From NCBI RefSeq assembly GCF_034274695.1, contig NZ_CP128362.1:744001-808000 (forward strand): 64,000 bases of DNA. The letters are read 5' to 3'. The first letter of the stretch is position 1. Every line of letters begins with the position of its first letter. This document shows positions 27,442-37,100 of the stretch, piece after piece. A program made the position numbers and the translations under genes. Below the pieces are notes generated by a model that had not been told where the DNA came from, ran no database searches, and saw nothing but the letters and a program-made list of their open reading frames with translations. This stretch comes from Chitinophaga sp. LS1 (GTDB lineage: Bacteria > Bacteroidota > Bacteroidia > Chitinophagales > Chitinophagaceae).

Positions 27442-27504
27442 AATGCGGCCTGGTCAACAAATCGACAAATCGAATGTACTTCCGCCGCCCCATCTCAAAC
27501 TCAT

Positions 27505-27536
27505 AGAGGAAGCCTCCCGAATGGGAGGCTTCCTCT
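27505..27536 (+). terminator. Terminator after the secreted hypothetical protein
   Basis: Perfect 14-bp stem (27505-27518 with 27523-27536), GAAT loop, then TTTTA on the plus strand. Confidence 0.85.
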
Positions 27537-27564
27537 TTTATAAACATTTTAATTCACCTCAAAA

Positions 27565-28842
27565 CTACAACTCAGGATACAGCGGAAACTGCTTCATAAA
27601 CTCATTCACCGCACCTCTCACTGACGCAATCTTCGCCTCATTATCCGCATCCATCAGCAACTCATCAATCCATGAAATCACCTGCCCCATATGCTCTTCT
27701 GTCAAACCTCTTGAAGTGATCGCCGGAACACCCACACGAATACCAGAAGTCACAAACGCTGACTTATCATCAAACGGCACCATATTCTTATTCACAGTGA
27801 TATCAGCCTTCACCAACACCTGTTCCGCCTTCTTACCGGAAATATTCTTATTACGCAGGTCGATCAACATCAGGTGGTTATCTGTACCGCCAGATACAAT
27901 CTGGTAACCTTTCTCCACCAATGCCTTAGACATCGCCTGTGCATTCTTGATAATCTGCTTTGCATATACAGTATAATCGTCAGACAGGATCTCAAAGAAA
28001 GAAACCGCTTTCGCAGCAATCACATGCTCCAACGGACCACCCTGAATACCAGGGAACACCGCTGTATCAATCAGACTGCTCATCATACGGGTTTCGCCCT
28101 TTGGCGTTTTCAGACCAAACGGATTTTCAAAATCCTTACCCAGCATGATCATACCACCACGAGGACCACGCAGTGTCTTGTGGGTAGTAGTTGTTACAAA
28201 ATGACAATGTTCGAACGGAGAGTTCAACAGCCCTTTCGCAATCAAACCTGCAGGGTGAGCAATATCTGCCATTACAAAAGCACCTATCTGATCAGCGATC
28301 TCACGGATACGTTTGTAATCCCAATCACGGCTGTAAGCAGAAGCACCACAAATAATAACCTGTGGTTTCTCTTTCAGCGCAATCTCTTCCATTTTATCAT
28401 ACTCAACCAGACCAGTCTCCTTGTTCACACCATAAGAGAATGGCTGATACAACTTACCAGAAAAATTCACGGGAGAACCGTGTGTCAGGTGACCACCCAT
28501 ACTCAGATCCAGACCCAGGATCTTATCACCTGGTTTCAGGATAGCCAGCAATACGGCAGCATTTGCCTGCGCACCAGAGTGAGGCTGTACGTTTGCATAC
28601 TCAACTCCAAAGATTTCTTTAGCCCTGTCAATAGCCAGCTGTTCGCTCAGGTCTACAATTTCACAGCCACCATAATATCTACGTCCTGGATAACCTTCCG
28701 CATATTTGTTAGTCAGTACAGTACCCATTGCCTGTATTACCTGTAAGCTGGTAAAGTTCTCCGATGCAATCAATTCTATACCATGACGCTGACGCTCCAG
28801 CTCCTGGTCGATGATATTAAATATTTGCTGATCTCTTTGCAT
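27565..28842 (-). CDS. glyA: Serine hydroxymethyltransferase
   Basis: 425 residues. PLP enzyme interconverting serine and glycine with tetrahydrofolate, the main one-carbon source. Seen: [51 protein letters not shown], the Asp in [15 protein letters not shown], and the PLP lysine in [19 protein letters not shown]. Full length with intact active site. Single gene with its own promoter at 28862-28890. Confidence 0.98.
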   Translation of the reverse strand: MQRDQQIFNIIDQELERQRHGIELIASENFTSLQVIQAMGTVLTNKYAEGYPGRRYYGGCEIVDLSEQLAIDRAKEIFGVEYANVQPHSGAQANAAVLLAILKPGDKILGLDLSMGGHLTHGSPVNFSGKLYQPFSYGVNKETGLVEYDKMEEIALKEKPQVIICGASAYSRDWDYKRIREIADQIGAFVMADIAHPAGLIAKGLLNSPFEHCHFVTTTTHKTLRGPRGGMIMLGKDFENPFGLKTPKGETRMMSSLIDTAVFPGIQGGPLEHVIAAKAVSFFEILSDDYTVYAKQIIKNAQAMSKALVEKGYQIVSGGTDNHLMLIDLRNKNISGKKAEQVLVKADITVNKNMVPFDDKSAFVTSGIRVGVPAITSRGLTEEHMGQVISWIDELLMDADNEAKIASVRGAVNEFMKQFPLYPEL

Positions 28843-28861
28843 TTACTTTGAAAATTTGCGA

Positions 28862-28890
28862 CAAAGTTAATCGAATTTATGGATAGTCAA
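28862..28890 (-). promoter_or_regulatory. glyA promoter
   Basis: On the minus strand TTG (28888-28890), 18 bp, then TAACTTTG (28862-28869), 19 bp before the start codon of glyA. Confidence 0.65.
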
Positions 28891-29076
28891 TAGTTCAATT
28901 TTAACCAATACTAGATTTTTCTTCTACAAAACTATATAATGATAGTTAATTCCACTGCTAAGCTATTACATACTATGCATTCCTCCCTGTGTAGGGGCAT
29001 TTCCACTATTCTATTTATAAATTTTGTTCTACCTTCACGCCCTCAGTAGACTAAAAACATCTAATCGCTGCGGTAC

Positions 29077-30069
29077 ATGAAGGCCATTATACCTGTAGCC
29101 GGTGCTGGCACCAAGCTACGTCCACATACATATACTCAGCCTAAGGCATTGATCCCGCTCGCGGGCAAAACAATTCTAAGTATTATTATTGATCAGCTGG
29201 AAGAAGCAGGCATTACCGAATTCGTCTTCGTCATCGGTTACCTGGGAGAAAAGATCCAGCATTATGTTCAAAAGAAATATCCTCACCTTACCTGCCATTT
29301 CGTACAGCAAAATGTACGCGAAGGTACCGGTCACGCCATCCTGCTCACCAAAAAGGTGGTAGGTGACGATGAAATACTCATCGTTCTCGGCGATACCATC
29401 TGCGAAGGTAATATCAAGGAACTCATCGCTTCCCCCGTCTCGCAACTGGGACTAAAGAAAGTGGATGATCCCCGCAGCTTTGGCGTAGCCGAACTCAATG
29501 ATGCCGGCGACATCGTACGCGTGGTGGAAAAACCACAGATTCCGAAATCGAACCTGGCCCTGGTAGGTATCTATAAAATCAAGGAAACCGACCAGCTCTT
29601 CGACTGCCTGGAACGGAACATAACAGAACATAGAAGGTCACATGATGAGTTTCAGCTCACTGATGCCCTGCAATGCATGATCGAACATGGGGTGCAGTTT
29701 ACCCCCTTCAAAGTGAGTAACTGGTTCGACTGCGGCCGCAAGGAGACCTTGTTGGAAACAAATGCTATCCTGCTCAGTAAATATAAAGCACCCGCCAACC
29801 CTATTCTTCCATATGAGAATGCGATTATCATTCCTCCTGTAAGTATTGGCGAAGGTTGTAATATTAAAAATTCTATCATCGGTCCCAATGTCGCTATCGG
29901 AGATAATACCGTGATCAATTACTCTATCGTCAAGGACTCTATCATCGGCTCTTACAGCAATCTGTATGAAGTGGTGCTCAAGTCTTCCCTGATCGGTAGT
30001 GACGCCAATATTCGTGGCCTTAGTCAAAGCCTGAACATCGGCGATAATACAGAAATCGATCTCGGCTGA
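29077..30069 (+). CDS. Sugar-1-phosphate nucleotidyltransferase with left-handed beta-helix tail
   Basis: 330 residues. N-terminal NTP-transferase domain (about 1-235): MKAIIPVAGAGTKLRPHTYTQPKALIPLAGK is the pyrophosphorylase signature, followed by GDTICEG and VEKP and a WFDCGRKETLLETN active-site segment, most like glucose-1-phosphate thymidylyl-/uridylyltransferases. C-terminal hexapeptide repeats (about 255-330, PPVSIGEGCNIKNSIIGPNVAIGDNTVI) form a beta-helix. Makes a nucleotide sugar for envelope polysaccharide; exact sugar uncertain. The last beta-helix coil and stop are duplicated twice in the spacer downstream. Confidence 0.92.
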   Translation: MKAIIPVAGAGTKLRPHTYTQPKALIPLAGKTILSIIIDQLEEAGITEFVFVIGYLGEKIQHYVQKKYPHLTCHFVQQNVREGTGHAILLTKKVVGDDEILIVLGDTICEGNIKELIASPVSQLGLKKVDDPRSFGVAELNDAGDIVRVVEKPQIPKSNLALVGIYKIKETDQLFDCLERNITEHRRSHDEFQLTDALQCMIEHGVQFTPFKVSNWFDCGRKETLLETNAILLSKYKAPANPILPYENAIIIPPVSIGEGCNIKNSIIGPNVAIGDNTVINYSIVKDSIIGSYSNLYEVVLKSSLIGSDANIRGLSQSLNIGDNTEIDLG

Positions 30070-30259
30070 AATCTTCACTAACAGATAGTGATGCCAACTT
30101 CCATGAAAGAACCTTAGCCAACTTCCTGAACATTGGTCATCATTCAGAAATTGATCTCGGCTGAAATCTTCACTAACAGATAGTGATGCCAACTTCCATG
30201 AAAGAACCTTAGCCAACTTCCTGAACATGGGCCATAACTCAGAAATTCTTCCCGGCTGA
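29980..30259 (+). repeat. Three tandem copies of the nucleotidyltransferase 3' end
   Basis: Copy A, 29980-30069, is the gene's last 30 codons. Copies B (30070-30164) and C (30165-30259) are 95 bp each, identical to each other over the first 64 bases, and homologous to A. Translated in its own shifted frame, copy B starts KSSLTDSDAN (A: KSSLIGSDAN) and ends SEIDLG-stop (A: TEIDLG-stop). The unit is not a multiple of 3, so the copies are not in frame with the gene. Confidence 0.9.
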
Positions 30260-30304
30260 TTGTCATCACTTTCAGTTTAACATAACCTCCTTACATTTAC
30301 GGCC

Positions 30305-31246
30305 ATGAACCGTATATCTCAACTATTCAATATAGATTACCCAATCATACAAGCTGGTATGATCTGGGCTAGTGGCTGGCGCCTGGCCAGTGCTGTGAGC
30401 AATGCCGGCGGCCTTGGCCTGCTCGGTGCAGGTAGTATGTACCCTGACGTTCTCAAAGAACATATCGACAAGTGCAAACAAGCCACCGACAAACCTTTCG
30501 GCGTAAATCTCCCCCTCCTATACCCGAATATTGAGGAACACGTAAAGATCATTATCGAAAACAAAGTACCCATCGTCTTCACCTCTGCAGGTAATCCAAA
30601 AACATGGACTTCCATCCTGAAAGCCGAAGGTATCAAAGTTGTCCACGTAGTCGCCAGCGCAGCCTTCGCACTCAAAAGCGAAGCAGCCGGCGTAGACGCC
30701 ATCGTAGCAGAAGGCTTTGAAGCAGGTGGTCACAACGGTAGAGAAGAAACAACTACCCTGGTCCTCATCCCCAGCGTATGTCAGGCTGTAAAAATACCCG
30801 TCATCGCTGCCGGCGGCATTGCCACAGGCAGAGCCATGACAGCCGCTTTCGCCCTCGGTGCCAGTGGTGTTCAGGTAGGTAGCCGATTCATAGCCACACC
30901 TGAAGCTTCTTCACATGATCACTTCAAACAAGCTATACTCGATGCGAAAGAAGGGGATACCCTCCTTTCCATGAAGAAACTCACTCCCGTAAGATTACTG
31001 AAAAACGAATTTTTCAAAAACGTAAAAGCTGCCGAAGAAAGTGGTGCTGACAATGAATCACTAAAAAACCTCCTCGGCAGAGGCCGCGCGAAAAAAGGGA
31101 TGTTCGAAGGTGATATGACGGAAGGTGAACTGGAAGTAGGACAGGTAAGTGCGATCATTGATAAGATCATGCCTGCAGCAGATGTAGTCGCTGAGATCTG
31201 GAATGAATTCCAGGCCACGAAAATAGAACTCTGTCTAAACTCTTAA
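30305..31246 (+). CDS. Nitronate monooxygenase-like FMN enzyme (2-nitropropane dioxygenase / FabK family)
   Basis: 313 residues, TIM-barrel FMN protein. Seen: YPIIQAGMIWASGWRLASAVSNAGGLGLLG at the start, VHVVASAAFALKSEAAG, VDAIVAEGFEAGGHNGREE with the family GGHxG motif, PVIAAGGIATGRAM and LGASGVQVGSRFIATPE phosphate-binding loops. Members oxidise nitronates or act as enoyl-ACP reductase FabK; sequence alone does not decide between them here. Monocistronic. Its 3' end is duplicated downstream (31226-31275). Confidence 0.9.
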   Translation: MNRISQLFNIDYPIIQAGMIWASGWRLASAVSNAGGLGLLGAGSMYPDVLKEHIDKCKQATDKPFGVNLPLLYPNIEEHVKIIIENKVPIVFTSAGNPKTWTSILKAEGIKVVHVVASAAFALKSEAAGVDAIVAEGFEAGGHNGREETTTLVLIPSVCQAVKIPVIAAGGIATGRAMTAAFALGASGVQVGSRFIATPEASSHDHFKQAILDAKEGDTLLSMKKLTPVRLLKNEFFKNVKAAEESGADNESLKNLLGRGRAKKGMFEGDMTEGELEVGQVSAIIDKIMPAADVVAEIWNEFQATKIELCLNS

Positions 31247-31396
31247 AAAAGAACTTTGGCTAAACTCCTGAAACCACGCTTACCAGCCGGCCGCAGGCCA
31301 TGCCACAAACACAGGCCATGCCACAAACAAAAGATCCTTTGCCGAAGGCAAAGGATCTTTTGTTTGTAATATTAAGGATCTTTTGTTTTCAATATT
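31226..31396. repeat. Three consecutive short tandem duplications in one spacer
   Basis: 25-bp pair 31226-31250/31251-31275 (first copy holds the stop of the FMN gene), perfect 18-bp pair 31294-31311/31312-31329, and 23-bp pair 31351-31373/31374-31396, the last overlapping the terminator arm and the stop codon of the convergent permease. Confidence 0.88.
31323..31367. terminator. Bidirectional terminator between the FMN gene and the ABC permease
   Basis: Perfect 21-bp stem (31323-31343 with 31347-31367) with a GAA loop. It serves two convergent genes, and its right half is part of a tandem duplication. Confidence 0.85.
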
Positions 31397-32678
31397 ATTG
31401 CCTGATCCACTTAATCGCTTCTTTCCACGTAATCTTCTTCCCATACATCAATATCCCCGTTCTATATATCTTCCCTGCCATCCACGTCGTTCCCAAAAAC
31501 CCAACTATCAACAACGCCATCGACAATCCCAATTGCCAATAGGGCACCGTCCCCGGCACACCATAAGGAATCCTCGCCATCATCACCATCGGCGACGTAA
31601 ACGGAATGATACTCCCCCAAAACGCCAACGAACTATTCGGATGCTGCACCGCCGCAATCATCACCATTATACCAATAATAATCGGCAATGTTATCGGCAA
31701 TGTCAACCCCTGCACATCCGTTGGATCTTCATTCACCAAACTACCCACCGCTGCAAACAACGCCGCATAAAACAAATACCCACCCAGAAAATAAAATATA
31801 AAACAGGGAATAATCAACACCCAATTAATACTATCCATCACATATCTCAACTGTGACGCCACCTCCATCACCGCTACATTATTATTCGCATTACTCTGCG
31901 CCGCACTATTCATAACTGCTGTAGGAATAAACAATTGCAACACACAGATGAGCACCACCCAAATAGAAAACTGTAACAGCCCAACACCCGCAATCCCCAC
32001 AATCTTCCCCATCATCAGCTGAAATGGTTTCACACTAGACACCATCACCTCTGCAATACGATTCACCTTCTCTTCCATCACACCTCTCATCACTGCCATC
32101 CCAAAAAACATCAGGATAATATAAATGATAAACCCGCTGGAATACCCCACCGCATAAGCAATCACTGAACTCCCTTTCTTCTCCTCCTTCCCTGATCTGA
32201 ATTCAATATTAATATTCGACTTAAATCCTTTTATCTGTGCAATGTCAATATTCGCCTTCTCCATCCGCACCTCTTCAATCCGGGTATTCAGATACCTGTT
32301 CAGGTGACTCTCTATTCCCAGCCCCGGCTGACCACTACTATAATACGTAATCCCCAATGGTCTTTCAATATCAATCGCAGGAATATACAACACACCAGAA
32401 TAACCATACTCCTCGTAATGCTTACTGAAAGTATCAATAGCCGTCTCCGTCAGGAATTTAAAATAGATCCCCTTCTCATCCGGCAATTTATTCAGGAACA
32501 AATGACTATCATCTATCACCGCAACACGCTGATCTTCGTTAGCACTCGTAGCTATCAGCACCGGCACTACAATCATCGCCGCAAAGAATAGCGGTACTAA
32601 CAGGGTGACGACGAGAAAGGACCGCTTGCGCACGCGGAAGGTGAACTCTCTTTTGATGATGAGCCAGATCTTATTCAT
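31395..32678 (-). CDS. ABC-2 type permease (NatB-like)
   Basis: 427 residues. N-terminal membrane helix (about 20-42, SFLVVTLLVPLFFAAMIVVPVLIA) after a basic MNKIWLIIKREFTFRVRKRS start typical of ABC-2 permeases, an extracytoplasmic domain (about 45-175), then five or six membrane helices. The gene starts 4 bp after the ATPase stop. Resembles the NatAB sodium-exporter group, but the substrate is not readable. The C-terminus (KWIRQ) lies in a duplicated stretch. Confidence 0.9.
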   Translation of the reverse strand: MNKIWLIIKREFTFRVRKRSFLVVTLLVPLFFAAMIVVPVLIATSANEDQRVAVIDDSHLFLNKLPDEKGIYFKFLTETAIDTFSKHYEEYGYSGVLYIPAIDIERPLGITYYSSGQPGLGIESHLNRYLNTRIEEVRMEKANIDIAQIKGFKSNINIEFRSGKEEKKGSSVIAYAVGYSSGFIIYIILMFFGMAVMRGVMEEKVNRIAEVMVSSVKPFQLMMGKIVGIAGVGLLQFSIWVVLICVLQLFIPTAVMNSAAQSNANNNVAVMEVASQLRYVMDSINWVLIIPCFIFYFLGGYLFYAALFAAVGSLVNEDPTDVQGLTLPITLPIIIGIMVMIAAVQHPNSSLAFWGSIIPFTSPMVMMARIPYGVPGTVPYWQLGLSMALLIVGFLGTTWMAGKIYRTGILMYGKKITWKEAIKWIRQ

Positions 32679-32682
32679 AGGA

Positions 32683-33609
32683 TTAATTAATTGGTTCTTC
32701 TACTTCTATTTGCTGTACCTGTTGTATAAACACCTCATTGATAGAAGGTAGTATTTCCTGGAAGGATGTTATAGGGATTTCCTGCCTGATAAAATGTGCG
32801 AGAATATCATTTGTCGTACTGCCATCAGTAAGTTTCACGATATAACCGCTCTCTTCCTGTGAGACAATGGTAAAATGATAAGTCATTACTTCGGCAAAGT
32901 TAGGTACTCTGCCCAATCCTATCCGGAACAGGTCTTGTTTGAAATCGTGCCTGATCTGTTTCACCTCTCCATCCAGAATTTTCTTTCCTTTATTCACAAG
33001 AATAATACGATCACAGATCTCTTCTACCTGTTCCATACGATGGGTGGAGAAGATGATCGTGGTACCATTCAAAGCAAGGTCAAAGATTTCCTGTTTGATC
33101 AGGTTGGAGTTGATCGGATCTAACCCTGAGAAGGGCTCATCCAGTATTAACAGTGATGGCTCATGGATAATGGTGGAAATAAACTGCACTTTTTGTTGCA
33201 TGCCTTTACTCAACTCTTCCACTTTCTTATTATACCATGCGTTGATATCAAACTTATCGAACCAATATTTGATCTTTTCTTTGGCTTCTTTTTCCGTCAT
33301 GCCTTTGAGCTGTGCCAGATAGAGCGCTTGTTCCCCTACCTTCATTTTTTTGTACAGCCCTCTTTCCTCCGGCATGTAGCCGATGGAATGAACGTCATTA
33401 TCCGGATGAAAAGGTTTGCCTTTGAAAAGTATTTCTCCCTGATCGGGATAAAAGATGCCGGTGATCATACGGAGCAGGGTGGTTTTTCCTGCGCCATTGG
33501 GTCCAAGCAGCCCAAAGATGCTACCCTCGGGGATAACAAAACTAATATCATCTACAGCTTTATGCGAGGCATAATCTTTATGCAAGTTTCTAACTTCGAG
33601 CAAACCCAT
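32683..33609 (-). CDS. ABC transporter ATP-binding protein (NatA-like)
   Basis: 308 residues. Walker A GLLGPNGAGKTTLLRMITG, Q-loop region YMPEERGLYKKM, signature VEELSKGMQQKVQFISTI, Walker B SLLILDEPFSGLDPIN, switch in TTIIFSTHRMEQVEE. A C-terminal extension (about 215-308) matches the DUF4162 type found in NatA-like ATPases. Forms a two-gene exporter operon with the ABC-2 permease directly downstream. Confidence 0.95.
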   Translation of the reverse strand: MGLLEVRNLHKDYASHKAVDDISFVIPEGSIFGLLGPNGAGKTTLLRMITGIFYPDQGEILFKGKPFHPDNDVHSIGYMPEERGLYKKMKVGEQALYLAQLKGMTEKEAKEKIKYWFDKFDINAWYNKKVEELSKGMQQKVQFISTIIHEPSLLILDEPFSGLDPINSNLIKQEIFDLALNGTTIIFSTHRMEQVEEICDRIILVNKGKKILDGEVKQIRHDFKQDLFRIGLGRVPNFAEVMTYHFTIVSQEESGYIVKLTDGSTTNDILAHFIRQEIPITSFQEILPSINEVFIQQVQQIEVEEPIN

Positions 33610-34052
33610 AATTCTATATTACGGACGGAAATTACAAAAAATCCCACTGGCTTGGATAGAGTAAATTGAAAAGATAATCAAAAGGTGTATGAAAAATGCA
33701 GAAAATGTACAGTATCTCAATGCCATAAAGGGATTTTCGGGTAACGTAAAGTTATAATTACAGGTTGTTCAGACCCACGGCAGCAAATTTTGTTTTCTAT
33801 ATATATAAAATAAATCATCTACTGATACTGCTGTAAAACCTTGCGCTTTAAGCTGGTTAATTTTACATTCGGTTAAAAATTCAAATTGATATATTTCCTG
33901 ACTGGATAATCTTAATCCGTAGAACCCGATTCCCACAAAATAACCACAATACACCCTCTTTAATTGTCAATTAGACATTAAAATAAAAACACTGAAAGAA
34001 CACGCTAAAGAAAGAGAATAAATAGCATAAATACAGGATGTCAAAAAAATAA
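33610..34052. other. Spacer between the NatA-like gene and the GH5 sus locus
   Basis: About 440 bases, AT-rich. Apart from a weak 61-codon frame (33769-33954) I see no gene or terminator. The promoter of the minus-strand ATPase gene must lie near 33610-33700. Confidence 0.5.
33769..33954 (-). CDS. Possible small protein or gene remnant, 61 residues
   Basis: The translation has protein-like composition (SSQEIYQFEFLTECKINQLKAQ, ending FYIYRKQNLLPWV) but no recognised family, no clear ribosome-binding signal and no partner gene. It may be the 3' remnant of a decayed gene. Chance ORF is a real alternative. Confidence 0.22.
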   Translation of the reverse strand: MYCGYFVGIGFYGLRLSSQEIYQFEFLTECKINQLKAQGFTAVSVDDLFYIYRKQNLLPWV

Positions 34053-34086
34053 ACGATTTTACCCCCCATTTTATACGATTTACCCC
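34053..34086 (+). promoter_or_regulatory. Direct repeats upstream of the GH5-locus susC, likely activator site
   Basis: ACGATTTTACCCC (34053-34065) and ACGATTTACCCC (34075-34086), 22 bp apart start to start, i.e. two helical turns. They end 3 bp before TTCG (34089-34092), which with N18 and TTGCTTTG (34111-34118) makes a weak promoter 79 bp before the start codon. This fits a dimeric activator. Confidence 0.45.
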
Positions 34087-34196
34087 TGTTCGTAACAATG
34101 AATTTAATACTTGCTTTGTAACCGTCTATATATAGATGGGCTCAATAATCCTGAGACTGAGCATTTCATTTTAACCTACTTAAACAGATTCTCGTT

Positions 34197-37100
34197 ATGA
34201 AAAGATTTCTAAGCATCTTTCTTTTCCTATTTCCGTACATGACACTTTTTGCCCAGCAATCGAAGATCACGGGCAAGGTGGTTTCCGGTACGGACCCATT
34301 ACCCGGGGTAACAGTAAGGATTAAACACTCCAGCCAGGGAACAGTAACAGATAGTAAGGGTCAGTTTACCCTTATGGCAGGTACTGGTGATACACTGGTA
34401 TTCAATCATATCTCTTTTCTTACAAGGGAAATAGTGGCAAATGGCAACGGTATGATGAATGTATCGTTGTTGTCTGCCAGCCAGAATGTGAACGAAGTGG
34501 TGGTGGTAGGTTATGGTACACAGAAAAAAGCAAACCTGACAGGCGCCGTCGGCGTTGTTAAAATGGAAGACATGGAGAGCCGGCCATTAACCAATCCCGG
34601 TCAGGCATTGCAGGGTACTGTAGCAGGGGTATATGCTTTGCAAAGCTCCGGGAAGCCCGGCGATGATGGTGCCGTTCTGGATATTCGTGGGGTAGGTACA
34701 TTTGGTGACAATACACCATTAGTATTAATTGATGGCTTTCCGGGTAATATAAATGATGTCAATGCCAATGACATACAATCCATATCTGTGTTAAAGGATG
34801 CCGCTTCCGCCGCTATCTATGGTAACAGGGCCGCCAACGGTGTCATCCTGATCACAACCAAAAAAGGCACCGCTGGTAAATTACGGGTAAATTATACCGC
34901 ATATTATGGTTCTCAAAGCCCTACCAGACTGCCACATGTTTTGAACGCTGTAGATTATACCACTCTTTATAATGAAGCTTCTGTCAATTCCGGCGGAACG
35001 GTAATGTATGCTGACTCTATCATCGCAAAGTATGCAGCACACAATGATCTGATGTATCCGGATATCAATTATTTCAAAGTGTACTATGGCAACGCAAATA
35101 TTCAAAATCACCGCTTGAGCATTTCCGGAGGAAACGATAATGTCAACTATGCATTTATGCTGGGTCGCCTGAATCAGGACGGGATCCTTGTAGGCACCAG
35201 CTACAAGAAAACAGACTTCAGATCAAATATTGATGCCTATTTCCTAAAGAATAAAAGACTCCGGTTTTCTGGAAAATTATCTGGAAACCTGGGCGTGAAA
35301 AATGAACCAACAGACCTGTGGAATGCAGAGTGGTATGCAACACTTGCGCCAATTCACCCTTTACGAAATGCCGCCGGGCAATGGGTATCTGTTAACGGAG
35401 AACGAAACTACTATGGGGAAATTAAAGAAGGTAGCACTTCACTGACCAAACGATACAATTTCAACGGCCAGGTTGAAGCTGAATATAAGATAATAAACGG
35501 CCTGAGTGCCCAAATCACTTATGGTTATAATGTAATGACTTCAAAAGCAAATGCGTTTCACGCAAATGTTACATTGTATAATGAAAGCGGCACCACTACC
35601 AACCTGGTCTCCAATCTAAATGTTACCGACGAAACTGATGTTCAAACCTTGCTGACCTCCTTGTTAAAATACAACAAAGTGCTCGGTAAACATGAGTTTA
35701 ACTTATTGGGCGGTTATTCTGAAGAAGAATTCACCTACGATTGGGAAAGCGCTTACCGTTCAGGATTTGTTAATAATACACAACGTGTGCTCAATCTTGG
35801 AGACCCTTCTACCCAAACGAATAATGCGGGCAGTTACGACCTTGGCTTGCGCTCCTATTTTGGCCGCCTGAATTATGTCTTTGATGGGAAGTACCTGTTT
35901 GAGGCTAACATCAGAAGAGATGGCTCTTCCAGGTTTGCAAAGGAACACCGGTGGGGAACCTTCCCCTCTTTCTCCGCAGGCTGGGTAATCTCAAAAGAGA
36001 GTTTTATGGAAAACCTGACCTGGATCGACATGCTTAAACTCCGTGCTTCCTGGGGCAGACTGGGCAACCAGAACATCAGTAATTATTACAATGGAAGCGA
36101 TATACTGACATCCGGGCAAAACTACTCCCTGGGCGGTTCATTGTATTCAGGTGTAGCTGTTACTGCTATGACCAATAAAGATCTTACCTGGGAAACAGCA
36201 CAACAACTCGACTTTGGTATTGATTTGTACCTGAAGAAAAACTTTGAGATCACTGCCGATTATTTCGACAAGCGAACAAAGGACTTACTACTGACCCAGT
36301 CTATACCACTAACAATGGCTCAATCTGCACCATATGCAAATGCGGGCGAAGTGCAGAACAAGGGGATCGAAGCTGCCATCACCTATAGAACTACCTTTTC
36401 TAACGGATTCAAATTAAGAGCAACCATCAATGCCTCTCATATGGTAAATAAGATTGTAAGAATGGATGTTGCGGAACAGCTGACTTCACCCAAAGCCATT
36501 AAGACCGGCGCAGCCATCAATTCATTCTACGGTTACAAAATGGACGGCATATACCAGATATCAGACTTTACCTGGCAAAATAACAGCGATCAGTCAATCC
36601 CTTATGCTGAACGCAACTATACAATAAAACCGGGAGTAGTACAGGTTTCCAACTACACGGCGCAACCAGGCGACATCAAGTATAAGGACCTCAATGGCGA
36701 TAAGGTAGTTGACATGAATAATGACCGCACCATCATAGGAAATCAATTTCCTAAGCTAACTTATGGATTCAATATTAATATGGAATATAAAGGATTTGAC
36801 CTGAGTATGTTTTTACAGGGTGTTCAGGGCATACAGGGATATACCTATTATGAAATTGCTACTCCATTCAGCGGATTTGCAAATATGGGCGACTGGTGGC
36901 TGAAAAGATGGACACCTGATCATCCATCCAATACCTTGCCACGGCTAACCTTAGATGGTGCACGTAATAATATCCATTCTTCTTTTTACATGGAAAACGC
37001 TTCATACCTGCGCTTGAAGAATATTGAACTGGGCTACTCTATAAGCCCCAAAATCCTTTCCAGAGCAGGTATCAGTTCCCTCAGGATCTATGGAAATGTG

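Noticed and set aside
30070..30259. Separate small genes in the two 95-bp copies
   Set aside because: The open stretches are explained as out-of-frame copies of the upstream gene end and lack start signals.
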